64,000 nucleotides of DNA, from assembly GCA_035772405.1 (NCBI GenBank), contig JAYKKM010000193.1, forward strand, positions 2,317,501 through 2,381,500. The letters run 5' to 3'. How positions within the stretch are numbered: position 1 is the stretch's first letter; every line of letters begins with the position of its first letter. The position numbers and the translations under genes were made by a program. Under the pieces are notes generated by a model, which was not told the DNA's origin, did no database searches, and saw nothing but the letters and a program-made list of their open reading frames with translations. Positions 1 through 13,100 of this stretch are shown here, piece by piece. The stretch comes from Chrysogorgia sp. JL179-B06. Lineage: Eukaryota; Cnidaria; Anthozoa; Scleralcyonacea; Chrysogorgiidae.

Positions 1-155
1 ATTTGAACGAATGAGGTTGGTATGCGAGATTAGAAAATGTGTTAGTGTCAGAGTCGATGTCAGTATTAGCGTTGTTATCTGCATGGTGTTAGAAAAAAAT
101 TTAAAGTGGTGATCTGATGAAAAATACAGTAAGCTCGCAATTGTTTTAAATAATG

Positions 156-482
156 TTAAAGTGCCTACGTCTGTGGGGATTTAACATGTTTGTAATCTAT
201 GGATTCTCCTGAGATAAATTGTAATATATCTTCTCAGCTGAAAATGTCATCTTCATAGACTTTTTTGCTGTTAAAGTTGACGGAAATGACGTCAAATCGG
301 GAATCTGTCTATATGAAAACCTCTTTACAGATGCCCGATTTGACGTCATTTCCGTCAACTTTAACAGCAAAAAAGTCTATGAAGATGAAAATTTCAGCTG
401 ACAAGATATATTACAATTTATCTCAGGAGAATCCATAGATTACAAATATGTTAAATCCCCACAGACGTTATAAGCACTTTAA
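156..482. repeat. palindromic MITE with TTAA flanks (family B, copy 1)
   Basis: TTAA then AGTGCCTACGTCTGTGGGG; the right half is the near-perfect reverse complement, ending CCACAGACGTTATAAGCACT then TTAA. Arms of about 150 bp with a loop near 310-330. A second copy lies at 49625-49954. Confidence 0.85.
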
Positions 483-821
483 AGATATAATAGCAATAAT
501 GAGTAATTGTGAAAGTTTGATTTCGAAATTCGTTGAAATAATGGTTGTAGCTTATATGTTAAATTTTAGGATCATCCGTTAAAGTGGCCAAGTTTGGGAG
601 AAATGAGTCGAGTCTGCTTTTGACGTCATGGCCTCAATAAGCTTGGCTCTAATTTGTTGTTAAGTTTTTATTATTTGCCTTCGGTTCTTCGCACAAAACC
701 TCGCTACCTCGTTGCTGAGTCTGTACAAATATGTCAGGCAAATACTCTCCCATACAGACCTCGCTCTCTGCATATAAATATGTACTACCCAATTAACCTA
801 ACAAACAGTAAGAAACCGTAC

Positions 822-1125
822 CCCACTGCTTCTCAGAAATGCTGCAAGATTAGCCCGTGTAAGAAACGCCACGAAAGGTGAATTTAACAAAGCACGATTG
901 TCCCCAGTTTCTTTGCTTGGTGCAGGTGTTGGTCTTGATGTTCCGCTTGATGAAGCGTGATTAGTGTCGTTTGACGGTTGCGGTGCAATAGTAGAAGAAG
1001 CATCAGCTGCGTTTGTAGTTTCATCTGAGTTGTTCGTGCTTTCACTAGCGTTTGATTCATTTCTGGTAGCATCAGGAGAACGATGTCTTCGACGACCTGA
1101 TAACGTTCGACGAAAGCTTTGATAC
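822..1125 (-). CDS. HECW: HECW exon 11 (Ser-rich stretch and start of helical box; 3' end tentative)
   Basis: Acceptor TTTAG at 1127-1126. Encodes YQSFRRTLSGRRRHR, an Asn/Ser/Thr-rich run, then NRALLNSPFVAFLTRANLAA, which aligns with [20 protein letters not shown] of HECW2 just before WW2. The proposed donor GGG|GTACGG is weak; the frame stays open a further 10 codons to a stop. Nothing in 1-821 resembles the next exon, so the gene continues beyond the window. Confidence 0.85.
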
Positions 1126-4100
1126 CTAAATTAAATAGCCACACAATATATTCAGCTTAACATTCAGTTTTATTTGGCTATTTCATAACATTGGTATTCG
1201 GCTAGATACACTGTATATACTTTTTAGAATGTAGTGGAATATAGCAGAAGTAGAGTGGGCCGTGGGGTGCAGTATATACAGTACGAGGAACTAAGCTGAG
1301 TGTAGTGTGTCTTACTATACTAGTGTGATAGTGTAGGGTAGTGCAGTGCAGTGCAGTGCAGTGCAGTGCAGTGCAGTGCAGTGCAGTGCAGTGCAGTGCA
1401 GTGCAGTGCAGTGCAGTGCAGTGCAGTGCAGTGCAGTGCAGTGCAGTGCAGTGCAGTGCAGTGCAGTGCAGTGCAGTGCAGTGCAGTGCAGTGCAGTGCA
1501 GTGCAGTGCAGTGCAGTCACCTTAAGAGAAAACGGCATACTACCTTCTATCCAAATTCTGTCGATGGTGATTTTCGTCATTCATAGTTGTCTCAGATGCA
1601 GACGCTAACAAACAAAGTGAGGCGTATTTAAATGAGAACAGAATAGACAGGAGTGAACTATTGACAAAGTTGTAGAACTAGAGAAATGTTTACTGCGAAT
1701 AGTACACTAGTATACATCTCAATCTAAGTCGTTAAACAATTTATTTAAAGTGCCTATAAGCCCTGGACAGATTTCTGTATAGAAGACGCAAAAATAGTTG
1801 ATAAGGTTGTTTACAGTTTTTAATTTGGTCCATTCGTTTCGGAGATCTCTCTCTTCAAACATGGTATTTGCAAGAAAAAACCGAGCCGATATAAGCCGAA
1901 GGAGACCTGGGACGAGCCTTAAAGTGCTACCACCAAATTTTCTGTTTCCATTTTGTTTATTTGTTGAAATATTCCAACTTTTGCGAGTAATTTGATGTAT
2001 CGATGCAACCTCGTTCCCAGGGCATTTTGCCTCCACGGTGGAAGGTCGGCGAAAATGGCCCTGGGATCGGCTGGTCACATGACACCCAGAATTTCTGGGT
2101 GTTTAGATATGATAATTTTTGTGGTCTTTGTTCCATTTCCTTTGTCTACTTTGTTGGCCTGAATAAATGAGAAATATTCAATGCTCTTCAGAGTTGTTCA
2201 TGTCAGCATTCGTCGGCATAAAAGCAGCTAACAAGTTTAATAATCCACCATACATCCATGGTTATCTCTTACAAAAGGTATGAAGAAGCATATATCCAAT
2301 TTAGCGAAAGCTATCACTTCTAATTTGCTGTAAAATTTGAAGACAGCATTCAGATTTAGATGAATAAATTATACTCGGCTGAATTAATTGAGTTTTATGA
2401 CAAGCCCAGGGCCATTTTCGCCGACCTTCCGCCGTGGAGGCAAAATGCCCTGGGACGAGGTTGGTATCGATGGGCTTCGTCCGATAAATTAAAGTGGTTG
2501 GATTTTTTGTCTGAAATTAGATGCTACATGCGACGATACGTACCAGACTATCAGTTGAAGATGTAGCTATTTTCTCTGTGTTTGCCATGTGTGTTATACG
2601 TATGACGTCAGAGCGCCCAAATAAAGCGACCGAAAAATTTCGCATCCGAAGTGGCATATATATTTCGCTATTTCAACCGTTGATAAAATCACTGCTGTTC
2701 AACCAAATTTCGTTCTGATAGCAGATCACAAAATCGGGACGTGCAATTCTCCATTTGGGGAAATAAAGTAGAAACCAAAAATTTGGTGGTATCAACTATA
2801 CATGTATCTGGCATGTTTGTCGCTTCGATGATAACTACACAACAGAATACACGAGCAAATAACTCATATGAGCGACTTCCGTCCCTTAGGTTACGTCACA
2901 TAAGGTAGTTAGTTACCAGACCCTTTGCAATTTGCGGTAATTTTTAGCGGGAAATTCAAAATAACGCTTTTTGGCCATGTTTAAAGAGAGAGATATCGGA
3001 AACAAATGGGCGAAATCAAAAAACTATAAAAGAACTTATAAACTATTTTAGCATCCTCCATACAGAAAGCTTTAAAAGTGAGAAATAAATCACCTGCACT
3101 TGGTTTGTTCCATGTTGTGACTCGACTTTCATGGTCGATGTAGTATACACGTCCATAAGAGTCAACGGCTCTTTCCCAATCTAAAAGAAATATTTAAGTA
3201 AGGTTAACCTTCCCTTACTATACTTTCAGCTAATGACATCGCGTGTAAACGTCAAAATATTAACTATGAATCTCCAAACTGTCATGCGTTTTTACCCTCC
3301 AAAAATAAAGTTTTGAATCAATCAAACAAATTCACTTCACCGATGTTACCAGCAATAATAAAACAATTATTGGATGAGCATGATATCAAGAATTATCCAG
3401 ACCGAGGTCAATGTTATCTGCCGAAGCTGAAGGCTGATAACATTAACATGCAGAGGTCTGGATAATTCTTGATATCATGTGTAAGCCGAATCCAATAATT
3501 GTTTTATTATACAATTATAAATGTAGAAGCCTTTAGGGGGTTTAGAAAGTAAGTCACGCAACGACAATTACGTGACCTACAGACAATTTTTGATATTTTG
3601 TAGGTGGCAAGACATCACGAATTGTCTGTAGATTTTTTAGCCAATCACAATCGAAATTGTATGAGTATTGTATAATAATATACATTATTATACATTATAG
3701 TCACTTCCTGTCTTCTCATTGGCTAAGCGCATACAGATAATTATGGGAATCAGTATTATTCACTAATCTGTAGGTTGCGCCCGCGATGCGAGATTTCCTA
3801 ACGAGCGGTAGCTTTCCACACAAGCAAAAACAACATGACTGCTCGATTTTCGTCTTCGACTGTAGAAGAAATCGAAAAATTACTTGAAGACAAAGACTCT
3901 GAAAACACAATATATAATAAAACAATTATTGGATTCGGTTTTTGTGATATCTGGATAATCAAAATCTCGGTAAGTGTTATCAGCCGAAGGCGAAGGCTTC
4001 GGCTGATAACACTTACACCTGTACCTCGACCTTGATTATTCCAGATATTACAAAACCCGAATCCAATAATTGTTTATAATCACAACTCTTGGCCACGCTC

Positions 4101-7100
4101 ATGGCAACGGCAACTTTAGTTTAAGCGCTGGTCTAGATTGCCAGGCGAAAGGCCTTGTCAAGCGCTTGACTTCCGTTTTTCGCAAATGGTTCTGGTTGAG
4201 TTTCTCAGTCAAAATTTCTGTTCGCTTAGGCAGTACATATATCAATCGAACCAGTACATCATTGTAAATTTCGCTCTCCGTCTGAGTCTCGGTGGCTCAA
4301 TGGTTAGAGCGTCTCACCGGAAATCAGAAGGTTACAGGTTCGATTCCTGTCCGGGACTCAGAATCATTTTTCTGAGGATACGAGCTTGACGATAATTGGA
4401 AGCAGGTTTATTACAAGTTCAGTGTTTCTACGTGCGGGATTTCTGCATATAGAATCGTTAGTTTCTAGTTAATCGTTATGATATACAGGCACACTGGCTT
4501 TTTATATATATTTATAATCTTTGGCATTTATCATCCACTAAAGTTTCATCTTGATGATGCCTTTTCTCCTGCTAATGTTGGTTTACTTTCCACAGGAAGT
4601 GACGTCAACCTAGGGATAGGCAAACAGTTTACGGAGTGATTCCACAGTGAATGTTTGAGAATTGGGTAGAGTTGGGCGGTATACCGGTGTTCTTAGTTAT
4701 TCACGATATTTAGTTGATACCGGTATGGCGGTATTGATTTTGACGCTATATCGGTATACGGTTGTTACGGTATACCAGTATCATCAGTTAATCTCTTCAT
4801 TTAAACTGCAAGAAAAAATCACAAATGAGACACAAACACAATGTGTGTGCGTGGGGAATAATATATAGATTAGATTTTAACTTTTAAACGCAAGCCAAAA
4901 TTTCGAAGCCATCTAATTTTCGTGACCGGACGTTTGGCCGACAGACATTTGACCGACAGACACAAGACCGACAGACGTTTGTCCGACAGGACCTTAGACC
5001 GACAGACATTTGGCCGACAGGACATTTGGCCGACAAGACGCTAGGCCGACAGGACATTTCACCGACAATTCAAGTATTTGACAAAACGTCTTGAAATAAC
5101 TATGAACGTGGTACATTTATTGTATCTTTCACGCATATTTATATGTACAATAGCACGTATATAGTATCGGTAACTTTCACGCATATTTAGCGCTTGAAAA
5201 CAATAATTGATTACTCATAATGATGGAAACCGTGCGCCTTCCATTTTCAATAAAAGCAATTAAATGGCATATTGACAATAACACTACCATGATTTACATA
5301 AACTTTTGTAAACCAGCGATGACTCACTCTCATTTTGAAACTGTCTCACTCTACTGTAAACGAATTTGAGTAAGAATTTGAATGGCGCATTGCACATAAC
5401 CTGTAAATATGCGTGAAAGATACAATAAATGTGCCACGTTCATAGTTATTTCAAATACATGTTCTTGAAATGTCGTTTTGTCAAATACTTGAAATGTCGG
5501 TGAAATGTCCTGTCGGCCAAATGTCTTGTCGGTGAAATGTCCTGTCGGCCAACTGTCTTGTCGGTGAAATGTCCTGTCGGCAAAACGTCCGTCGGCCAAA
5601 TGTCTGTCGGCCAATTGTCTGTCGGCCAAACGTCCGCGTACCCTAATTTTAGATCGTTTAACGAAACAAACTCCCGATAACTCGAACTTTTTTCCATTTT
5701 TTTCTTTAATGTTTGGGTTATTTGGTGTCAACTGTACTTACTGTAGATCACACATTTGCTAAAAAATTGTAACGGTATACCGCGATATTTTTCGAATATC
5801 GAATACCGGTATTGAAATTCCCACACCGCCCAACTTTAAATTGGGTGAATTTTTTCTAAACAGGTCTAGAGCAAACTCTCTTCGTATTTTCAATATGGAG
5901 TCACTCCGCAAACTGTTTGCGTATCCCGGGTTGACGACACTTGCTGTGAACAGTAAACCAACGTTAGCAAGCGAAAAAGGCATGAAATATGAAACTTTAG
6001 TTGTTGATAATATTAAGCAATTTCTATCAAAAACTGAAATTGCCAATTATTATAAATATAATTATAAAGAACTCACACATAGGATAAGCGCTTTAAAACA
6101 TACCCAGAGACCAACTGAAAAACGAGTTTTACTTACGAGCTGGTAAAGGTTCTTCTGAAACAACATCGTCGTCACTGGCAAAGTCGGATATCTGGACATA
6201 AATGGACGCAGGTCGGGGATCATTCGCATCATTTCTCTGTTCACCTGTATTACTTGCATCTGTATTACTTGGTGCATCTGTATTACTTGGTGGAACATCC
6301 AGTAAACTATTTGAAGCAACATCTACATTTCGTCGTCTTCTTACTGCAGGGGCAGCATCAGCCACTTCAGCGGGGTTCTCCCGGTGTTCAGCCACATGAA
6401 TTTCCCGGCTCGTTGTTCTATTTCGCGATTTGCCTTTCTTCTTAACTTTCGTGTTTCCACCTTGTGCACTTTCATTGGAGCTTCTGCGTTTTGACGCCGA
6501 ATGCGAAAGCACCGTGTGTGTGGAAGGCCCCGGATGATCTATGGCTGAAGCGCCAGACACACCAGATGTTGAAGCTTCTGCACCAACGCTTTGGTGAGCA
6601 CCATCTTGTGTATCTAGAGAAACTTCTCCAAGGTTTGACCATCTTTCCACAGTACTCGTGCTGGATCTCCTATTAAGATTGGCATTCGAAGTCACAAAGA
6701 TGGCAGGTAAAACAGGCTCGGATATGATTGGGACCGCCACGACAGTAGCTTGGACAACGTTCATCTGGTGCTGGGAATTCAGAGAGAGGGGAATAGGAGG
6801 CGGAACGAAATGGACGACAGGTAAGGGTGTCGATGTTCCCGATGGTAAACGAATGGAGACGTTCTTGGAACGAAGATATCGCACGTGGGTAATAGAGGGA
6901 ATTAGAGCAGGGGTAGCAGATCTAAAAGTTGTCCTTTCATTTGAAACCGATGGAGTCGACGCACTGTCCTGATTCGACGTGCTGGAGTTTACTCTGCTAT
7001 CAGAGGTGCCATCGGTAGAAAACGAGTTAACTGGTTCTCCATCCGTTTGTTCCACCTCCTCATGATGTGCACTCTCAGAGTTGGTTTGCACAACCTCAGC

Positions 7101-10100
7101 GATCCCCAAGTCACTATCTCGTTCCAATGTCTCATTAGAGTCCGTGTTTTCAGTGTACGATCTAACATTAGCACTTTCTGGGCTCGACTCGCAGTCATTT
7201 AAACTAGAATCGGGTTCAGCGTCACCATCGTGGCTGAAATCACTAGTACTTTCGGAGCTTTCCACAGGATCAGGCGATGAGTCTACCTCTGCAGAATTTT
7301 CTAATAAGTTTGTGTTAATAAACGAAGTTGTTTCGGAGATTACTGCAACTGACGCCAATTGTGTTATTTCTTGACCATCGTCTGATGTTTCCGTTGCTAA
7401 GTCATCATTATTATCTGGAACTTGAAACAACGTCCTAAGGTTACAACTTCCCAGCGTTCGTTTCGGCGATGTATCATCGGAAATGTCAGTCGACCGAGAT
7501 GGGATAACTAAATCAGAACTAGATGGATTGGAGATACCAAATGCATTCATAATATCTGGCTCAGATTCTACAACCATTAATGAATGTTCGTTCACTTCAG
7601 ACTCAAATGATGGCACGCTAGAAGGTTGTTCGGAATCTTCACCGTTGCAAATAATCGCTGCGGACTCAAAATTAACACCAGGCGAGCGTTCTTGTATCAG
7701 CGGGCTGTTGTCATTAGTGGATTCTTGATCTTCAGCAGTATGTGATGATGACATAGCATTATTATTGACAGCTGACGATTCCGAAATACGTGTAGCTTCT
7801 TCGGTGTCAGTTGTATTTGCACTACAAATATCACCAACATATCGTTCATGGGAATCCAAACCAATCGATTCTTCCACCTCGTTTGACGAGATCGAACTAG
7901 GCTCTGGTATTAACTCTTCTTCGAATGATAAAGGGATTACGTCAGGGGGAGGTAATTCGACAGTTAAAATGTCTGGCGAAGGTGACGACGCTAACGTCGA
8001 TCTCGCCGCAGACGAGGGCGATTCACGAGAAGATGTTTCCGTATGTAATTCTTCGTTTGTGTTATCCAAACCTGTCCCAGACGTTTCACATCTCTCAGGA
8101 TCATGTGGTAAATTTACTACATTTCCGTTTACCGTAAAATCGTGTTCAGTATTTTCTTCCTCGCGCTCAACAGTTAGTTGCGAGTCAGTCCTTGTGTCAC
8201 TTGCATCAACGTTCGTTTCAGTCTCAACAGTTACCGGCTCACAATCCATTTCAACTCCGGAACCATTATCATCTATAAAAAGCTCCCTTTCACTGCCGTC
8301 ATTATCAGTAACTGAGGCACCATTCTCAACAGCCATTAAAAGCTCGATATTGTTTGTGTTAGATGTCGACTGAATTTCTTGTTGATTGCTGGAATTTTCA
8401 AGGGTACCAAGATCTTCTTGTGTATTATCAAGGGTAGTCGAGTTCACATGGTTTTCTGTATCCCCAAGGTTCCGAGAAGTCCCCACGTCGGGAGTATGGT
8501 GCCCATTAAGGGGAATACTCAACGAAGACACTCCTTCGTCAGGAATACTTGAGCTGGTCATGTTCATTACATCGATGTTTTGATTTGTTTCAAGACTACA
8601 AGAACGTTCTTGTTCGTCACTGTTACTCACTGTAAGGTCGTCATTATTGAGCGTTCTAGTCGAAGTATTATTGTCTGAGGTAGATGGAAAATCATCGAAG
8701 CCTTGCACGGAAATACTAGAGAACACGTGAGGGGGCACTGATAAGCGGGATGTCATCCCGTTTGAAAGTTCCGGACCCAGCTTGTTTTTTTCGCCTCTCT
8801 TTCTCATTCGAACGTTTTCGTGAGTTGTGTAAGGAAGCCCTATTAAGTCCGGTTGCGATTGAGCATCTTGGGATTGATCGGCATAAACATTCGCCAGCGA
8901 TCTCCCTGATGGTCGTTCATGAGGTACCGTTGACGTTCTTTCACGATATACCTGATCGTCATCAGGTGTAGAAGCATTAAGAGAAGGTCGTCGATCTTCT
9001 CCATTTTCGTGTTCTCCACTCGTCCCATTCATTTCTGCATTTTCATTTGATTCCGGTGACGCTTGCCCTGTTAAAACGACACAAAGATAACATGAAGTAC
9101 TGAAAACAGAAAATATATCCAGAAATTAGATGAATGGTAAATATCTTGTGAATGGTTGTATAGAGAATACAAAAAAGCCAAAATTTAGTGCACTGCCAAA
9201 ATGGTTTGAAAATATTTATGTATACTTTACAGCCCAATCTCTTCCTCGATTTCAATAAGCTACTGTACATTCGTGAACAAAATTGTTAAGAAAATCAACA
9301 ATAATTAGTAATTCTTCAATATAATTGTCATTTCATCCCCCTCTCCCCCTTTTCAATGTTGAAAATGTGTTGAAAATTCTCTTAACATAACATAACTGAA
9401 CAACATTGGCAACATTGCTTAAGGGGAGGTGGGTTGTTTATTTTCATAAAAATAATTATGTATACAAGTTGAAATGACTTGGAAAGGCATGTATCTCATA
9501 CTTTCTCAACAACGTTTGTACACGATTGTAGGTACCAGTTCTCACCCGAGTGGTTTGTTTAAAATGATACTACCAAGCTGAAGAACTGCTCTACTACTCA
9601 ATTTTTAACAGTTTTGATTGTAGTGTGACCCTAATACAAACCCTAACACTAACCCTAAACGTAATCCTAATTCCTTGCGGATATATTATCGATAAACACC
9701 TTTGTTTTTCAAATTCCCCATCAACTGAGCGCCATTTTGAATTTTTGATATTACTCATCCGAGACCAAACTCACCCAACCGCTTAGTCCCTATTATTAAA
9801 GTGCCCTGTAATCAAATTTTTGGTATCCCGAATTTTACATATTTGTAAAGAGCATGGTGTTCTGGCTTAACTTGCCAAATTTCAAGCAATTGCGAGCATG
9901 GGAAGTCGCCTTTTCAGACTGTTTTTATACGAGATTATACGGCCGCCATTACTCGAACATGTTCCGGACGCTTAGGTTGCGATTAGAGGAAGTGACGTCA
10001 AAGACTCAACACGTGGCTAGTTGTGTATGAATATAAAGCTACTTGAGGAAAACTTTCTATTGTAACTTGGCGTATAATTTCCATAAAGATTTGTCACGTG

Positions 10101-13100
10101 CTGAGTCTCTGACGTCACAATCACATACTCTGCTGTGGAATCGCGGACTCGTCTGGAACAAGTTTTGAGCAATGGCGGACAAAATTTGGGCGACTTTGGA
10201 GGTTAAATTTCTTGTGATAGAATGTTTGTTGTTTATTTTTTGACAAATGCGAACATTTATTAACCTAAAATGATGTTCTGTAACAAAAAATGCCAGGAAA
10301 CGTAATGTGATATTTCGTCGCAGGGGCACTTTAAGAAATCGACGTTAAATCGACTGATACAGTCAATTTACTATGCATGCATTTACAATTAGTGTATACA
10401 GTCAAGTTGAGGAAGATATTGAGACCGGGTTGTGCTGTATACTTTACTATGGATTCAATCGAAAGCCCTTTAAGTGAAACATGAACATACATGAGTTCGC
10501 TTGCTATACTGTACCACAGCCTGAGCAGCAGGTAAACCTTCAAAATCATTACTTACTTCTGGAACGCCGCGAACCTGGGAGGTCACAATTGGTTTTAATT
10601 GTCAATGAAAAGGTTCCTAGAACTTTACGAGAATGTTCTCTCTTCACAAGTTGTCTGGTGAAGGTTTGAGTTCTAAAAACGAGAATTACAATGAAACATA
10701 AGCAAGATCCTGAAATCACTTCGCATAACTTAGTAACTAACATAACTAATTAAAGTGCCACTACGATCAAATTTTTACCTATCGATACTTTTACGTATTT
10801 ATAAAGCAGAGCTGCTAAATATTACTTGGTCGAAACCGTTTTGCGATTCGACGATGGCAAGTATTATTTTTCTTACTCCGAATCTGGAGTTGTTATGTCC
10901 GCCATTAATCGTTCATGTTCTTGACCAGCGTAACGCAGTGACGTCAGATTCTCAACGCGAAGACTCCACGTGGCTAATTCTTCAAGTAAATCAAGGTCGT
11001 TTTTTCAAATACTTCGTCTGAAAGGCTGGACATTTCATCTACTTCTCGAAAAAAACAAGAAAACAAATAACCTCGACCGAAATTCAGGCGTAGCATTGAG
11101 AATCTGACGTCACAAACAATATTACCTTTTGAAATTGCGGGCTCACTTGGAACACGTTTTTAGTAATGGTGGCCTGAATAATAGTGATTTCAGAGCTCAA
11201 AATACTTACTTCAAAATACCATTTTTTAGGTTTTTTTACATCGATGATCACTTTCGACCCTGAAATACTATTCTATGCTAAAGAAAATCTAAAAGACGGG
11301 GGTGAATTTTCATCGTAGTGGCACTTTAAGCCAGTTTTCCACTAGGCAAATTTGTTCACGCAAACGGAAATTTTATCAATATGATAAATCTATAATTACT
11401 CCCAGCTGAGAGCTGATTGCAAACAAATTCGCCTGTCACGTAAAATCCATATATTTTCTCCATTGTGCATTAATATCCCCTTTTATTATATCGCTTCTAG
11501 TAGGATATGAGCTATCTCGCAATTTGATTGGCTCCTCTACTGTTAGGCTATCATCTCTTAGTATCAACCAACTTGGCTGAGCTACTGGTGGTCTATTGGT
11601 GATAGACCACTAGTAGCGTTATCCAATCACAAACCTTCTTATAACTGGACTAAAGCCTGCTGTACACAAGAGCCGGTGATAAGCTCGCTACTTGAGGAAG
11701 TCCTGCATGCGAATAGATGCGAGAGGCTTCGCTCTACTTCGTCGAAGATGAGATGTCTTCCTGTATTCAAATCTTCCTGAGATTTGAGAGTCGGGGCGAT
11801 GTACAATGTATAAATGTGTATATAATGTTTGACTGTTCTGACCGTGTCTCAATAGCTCAGTGGTTAGAGCGCCGATGCGTTGATTCGGAGACCTCGGGTT
11901 CGATTCCAGGTTGGGGCAGTCAAATTTCATATACATATATTTGACCAATATTCCTATCCTGACCAATCAGAAGCCACGACATATTCACGCTGCAAGCAAA
12001 ACCTGAAATCTAGGCTAAACATGGCGTCCGCTAAAATTTATATAAAATTGACGAAATCATGAATACGTTGGCCCGAAAGTAATGGAAAATTGTTCAGTTT
12101 GACATTTTCGAATAAGAAAATGAATTCGCATAAGCCTATGGAGTATATCCACACCAAATTTATTACAATCTCGTTTTTTGTGAGCGATTGTTTATCATGT
12201 GCCATCGGCCCATCTTGCTACTCTACATTTTAAATGGGGAGACTGCTACAAACAAAAAGGTGAAACTATCTCATGGAAATTTAGAACAATGTTTGATAAC
12301 ACTTTTTACGTTAAAGAAAGGTTGTTTATGGTTGATACTAAAACAATTAGACAACTCGCCCTCGTTGTCTAATTGTTAAATATCCTAGCGGCTAGCAGTA
12401 GAGAAAAAACAAGATTGCGGCGTGTTTTTTTATTAACTCAAAATAGCGAGTTATCCTGGCTTTAAACACCCGACTCCAGATAGCGACTTAATCTTTCTTT
12501 AAATCACTTTATTAACCAAAAGGATAAAGGGAAAGGCACAACAGGAAAACCCCAATTACTGTGCCCCCCAGGTAGAGAATAATACTTATATAAAATATAT
12601 TACAGAACTGGTTAATCCCAATTACTATATCCCACAAATAAATAAATATATATATAAAATATATTACAAGTTAAAAATAGTTAGGTTAACAAAGTTACAA
12701 AGACGTAAAAATAAAAAAATAGAACAAATATTAAAAACAACTTAAAAACAGCAATGTGGCATCTCATTTAAGAGACGTGCGTATTTGCACTTTATGCAAA
12801 CTGATTTCCAAGTTCTGGGATTGTCAATATCGTAAACATTTTTTAGGGCATTATTGTAGTATAATAGTAAACTTTCTTTAAAGGAACTAAAACGCTGATC
12901 CTCACATGTTAAAGTACTTGGGAGAATATTCCACAATTTCGCTACCCGCCTTACGAAGTAACTGTTCTGATAAGTAGTGGTTCTGTGTTTGTTTACAACA
13001 AATTGCCTACCATTATAGTGGTGCTGCGTGTGTGTTTTACTGCAACACGGATAGCCGGACAAACACCAGAAGGCAGGGACACCAAACCATGGACAAGTCT

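Larger units (their letters stand above)
4538..6000. repeat. outermost of three nested inverted-repeat elements
   Basis: Left end CTAAAGTTTCAT at 4538, right end ATGAAACTTTAG at 6000; arms 4538-4668 and 5836-6000 match in reverse complement (AATGTTGGTTTAC, GCAAACAGTTTACGGAGTGA). It contains the elements at 4669-5836 and 4926-5640. Confidence 0.7.

Noticed and set aside
1..821. Next HECW exon (pre-WW2 helices or WW2)
   Set aside because: No frame on the minus strand resembles the expected block; the area is a MITE and unique sequence.
1320..1608. Repetitive ORFs (MQCSAVQCSAV and ALHCTALHC types)
   Set aside because: They are translations of the (GTGCA)n microsatellite on both strands.
4284..4360. 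Functional tRNA gene
   Set aside because: Good A and B boxes, but mismatched anticodon stem, C at position 33, and the same tail in other copies: SINE head.
6199..8971. Many plus-strand ORFs of 60-200 codons opposite the large minus ORF
   Set aside because: They are shadows of HECW exon 8; the minus frame continues into recognised C2 and WW exons.
11845..11918. Functional tRNA gene
   Set aside because: Acceptor stem relies on several G-T pairs and it belongs to a repeated family.
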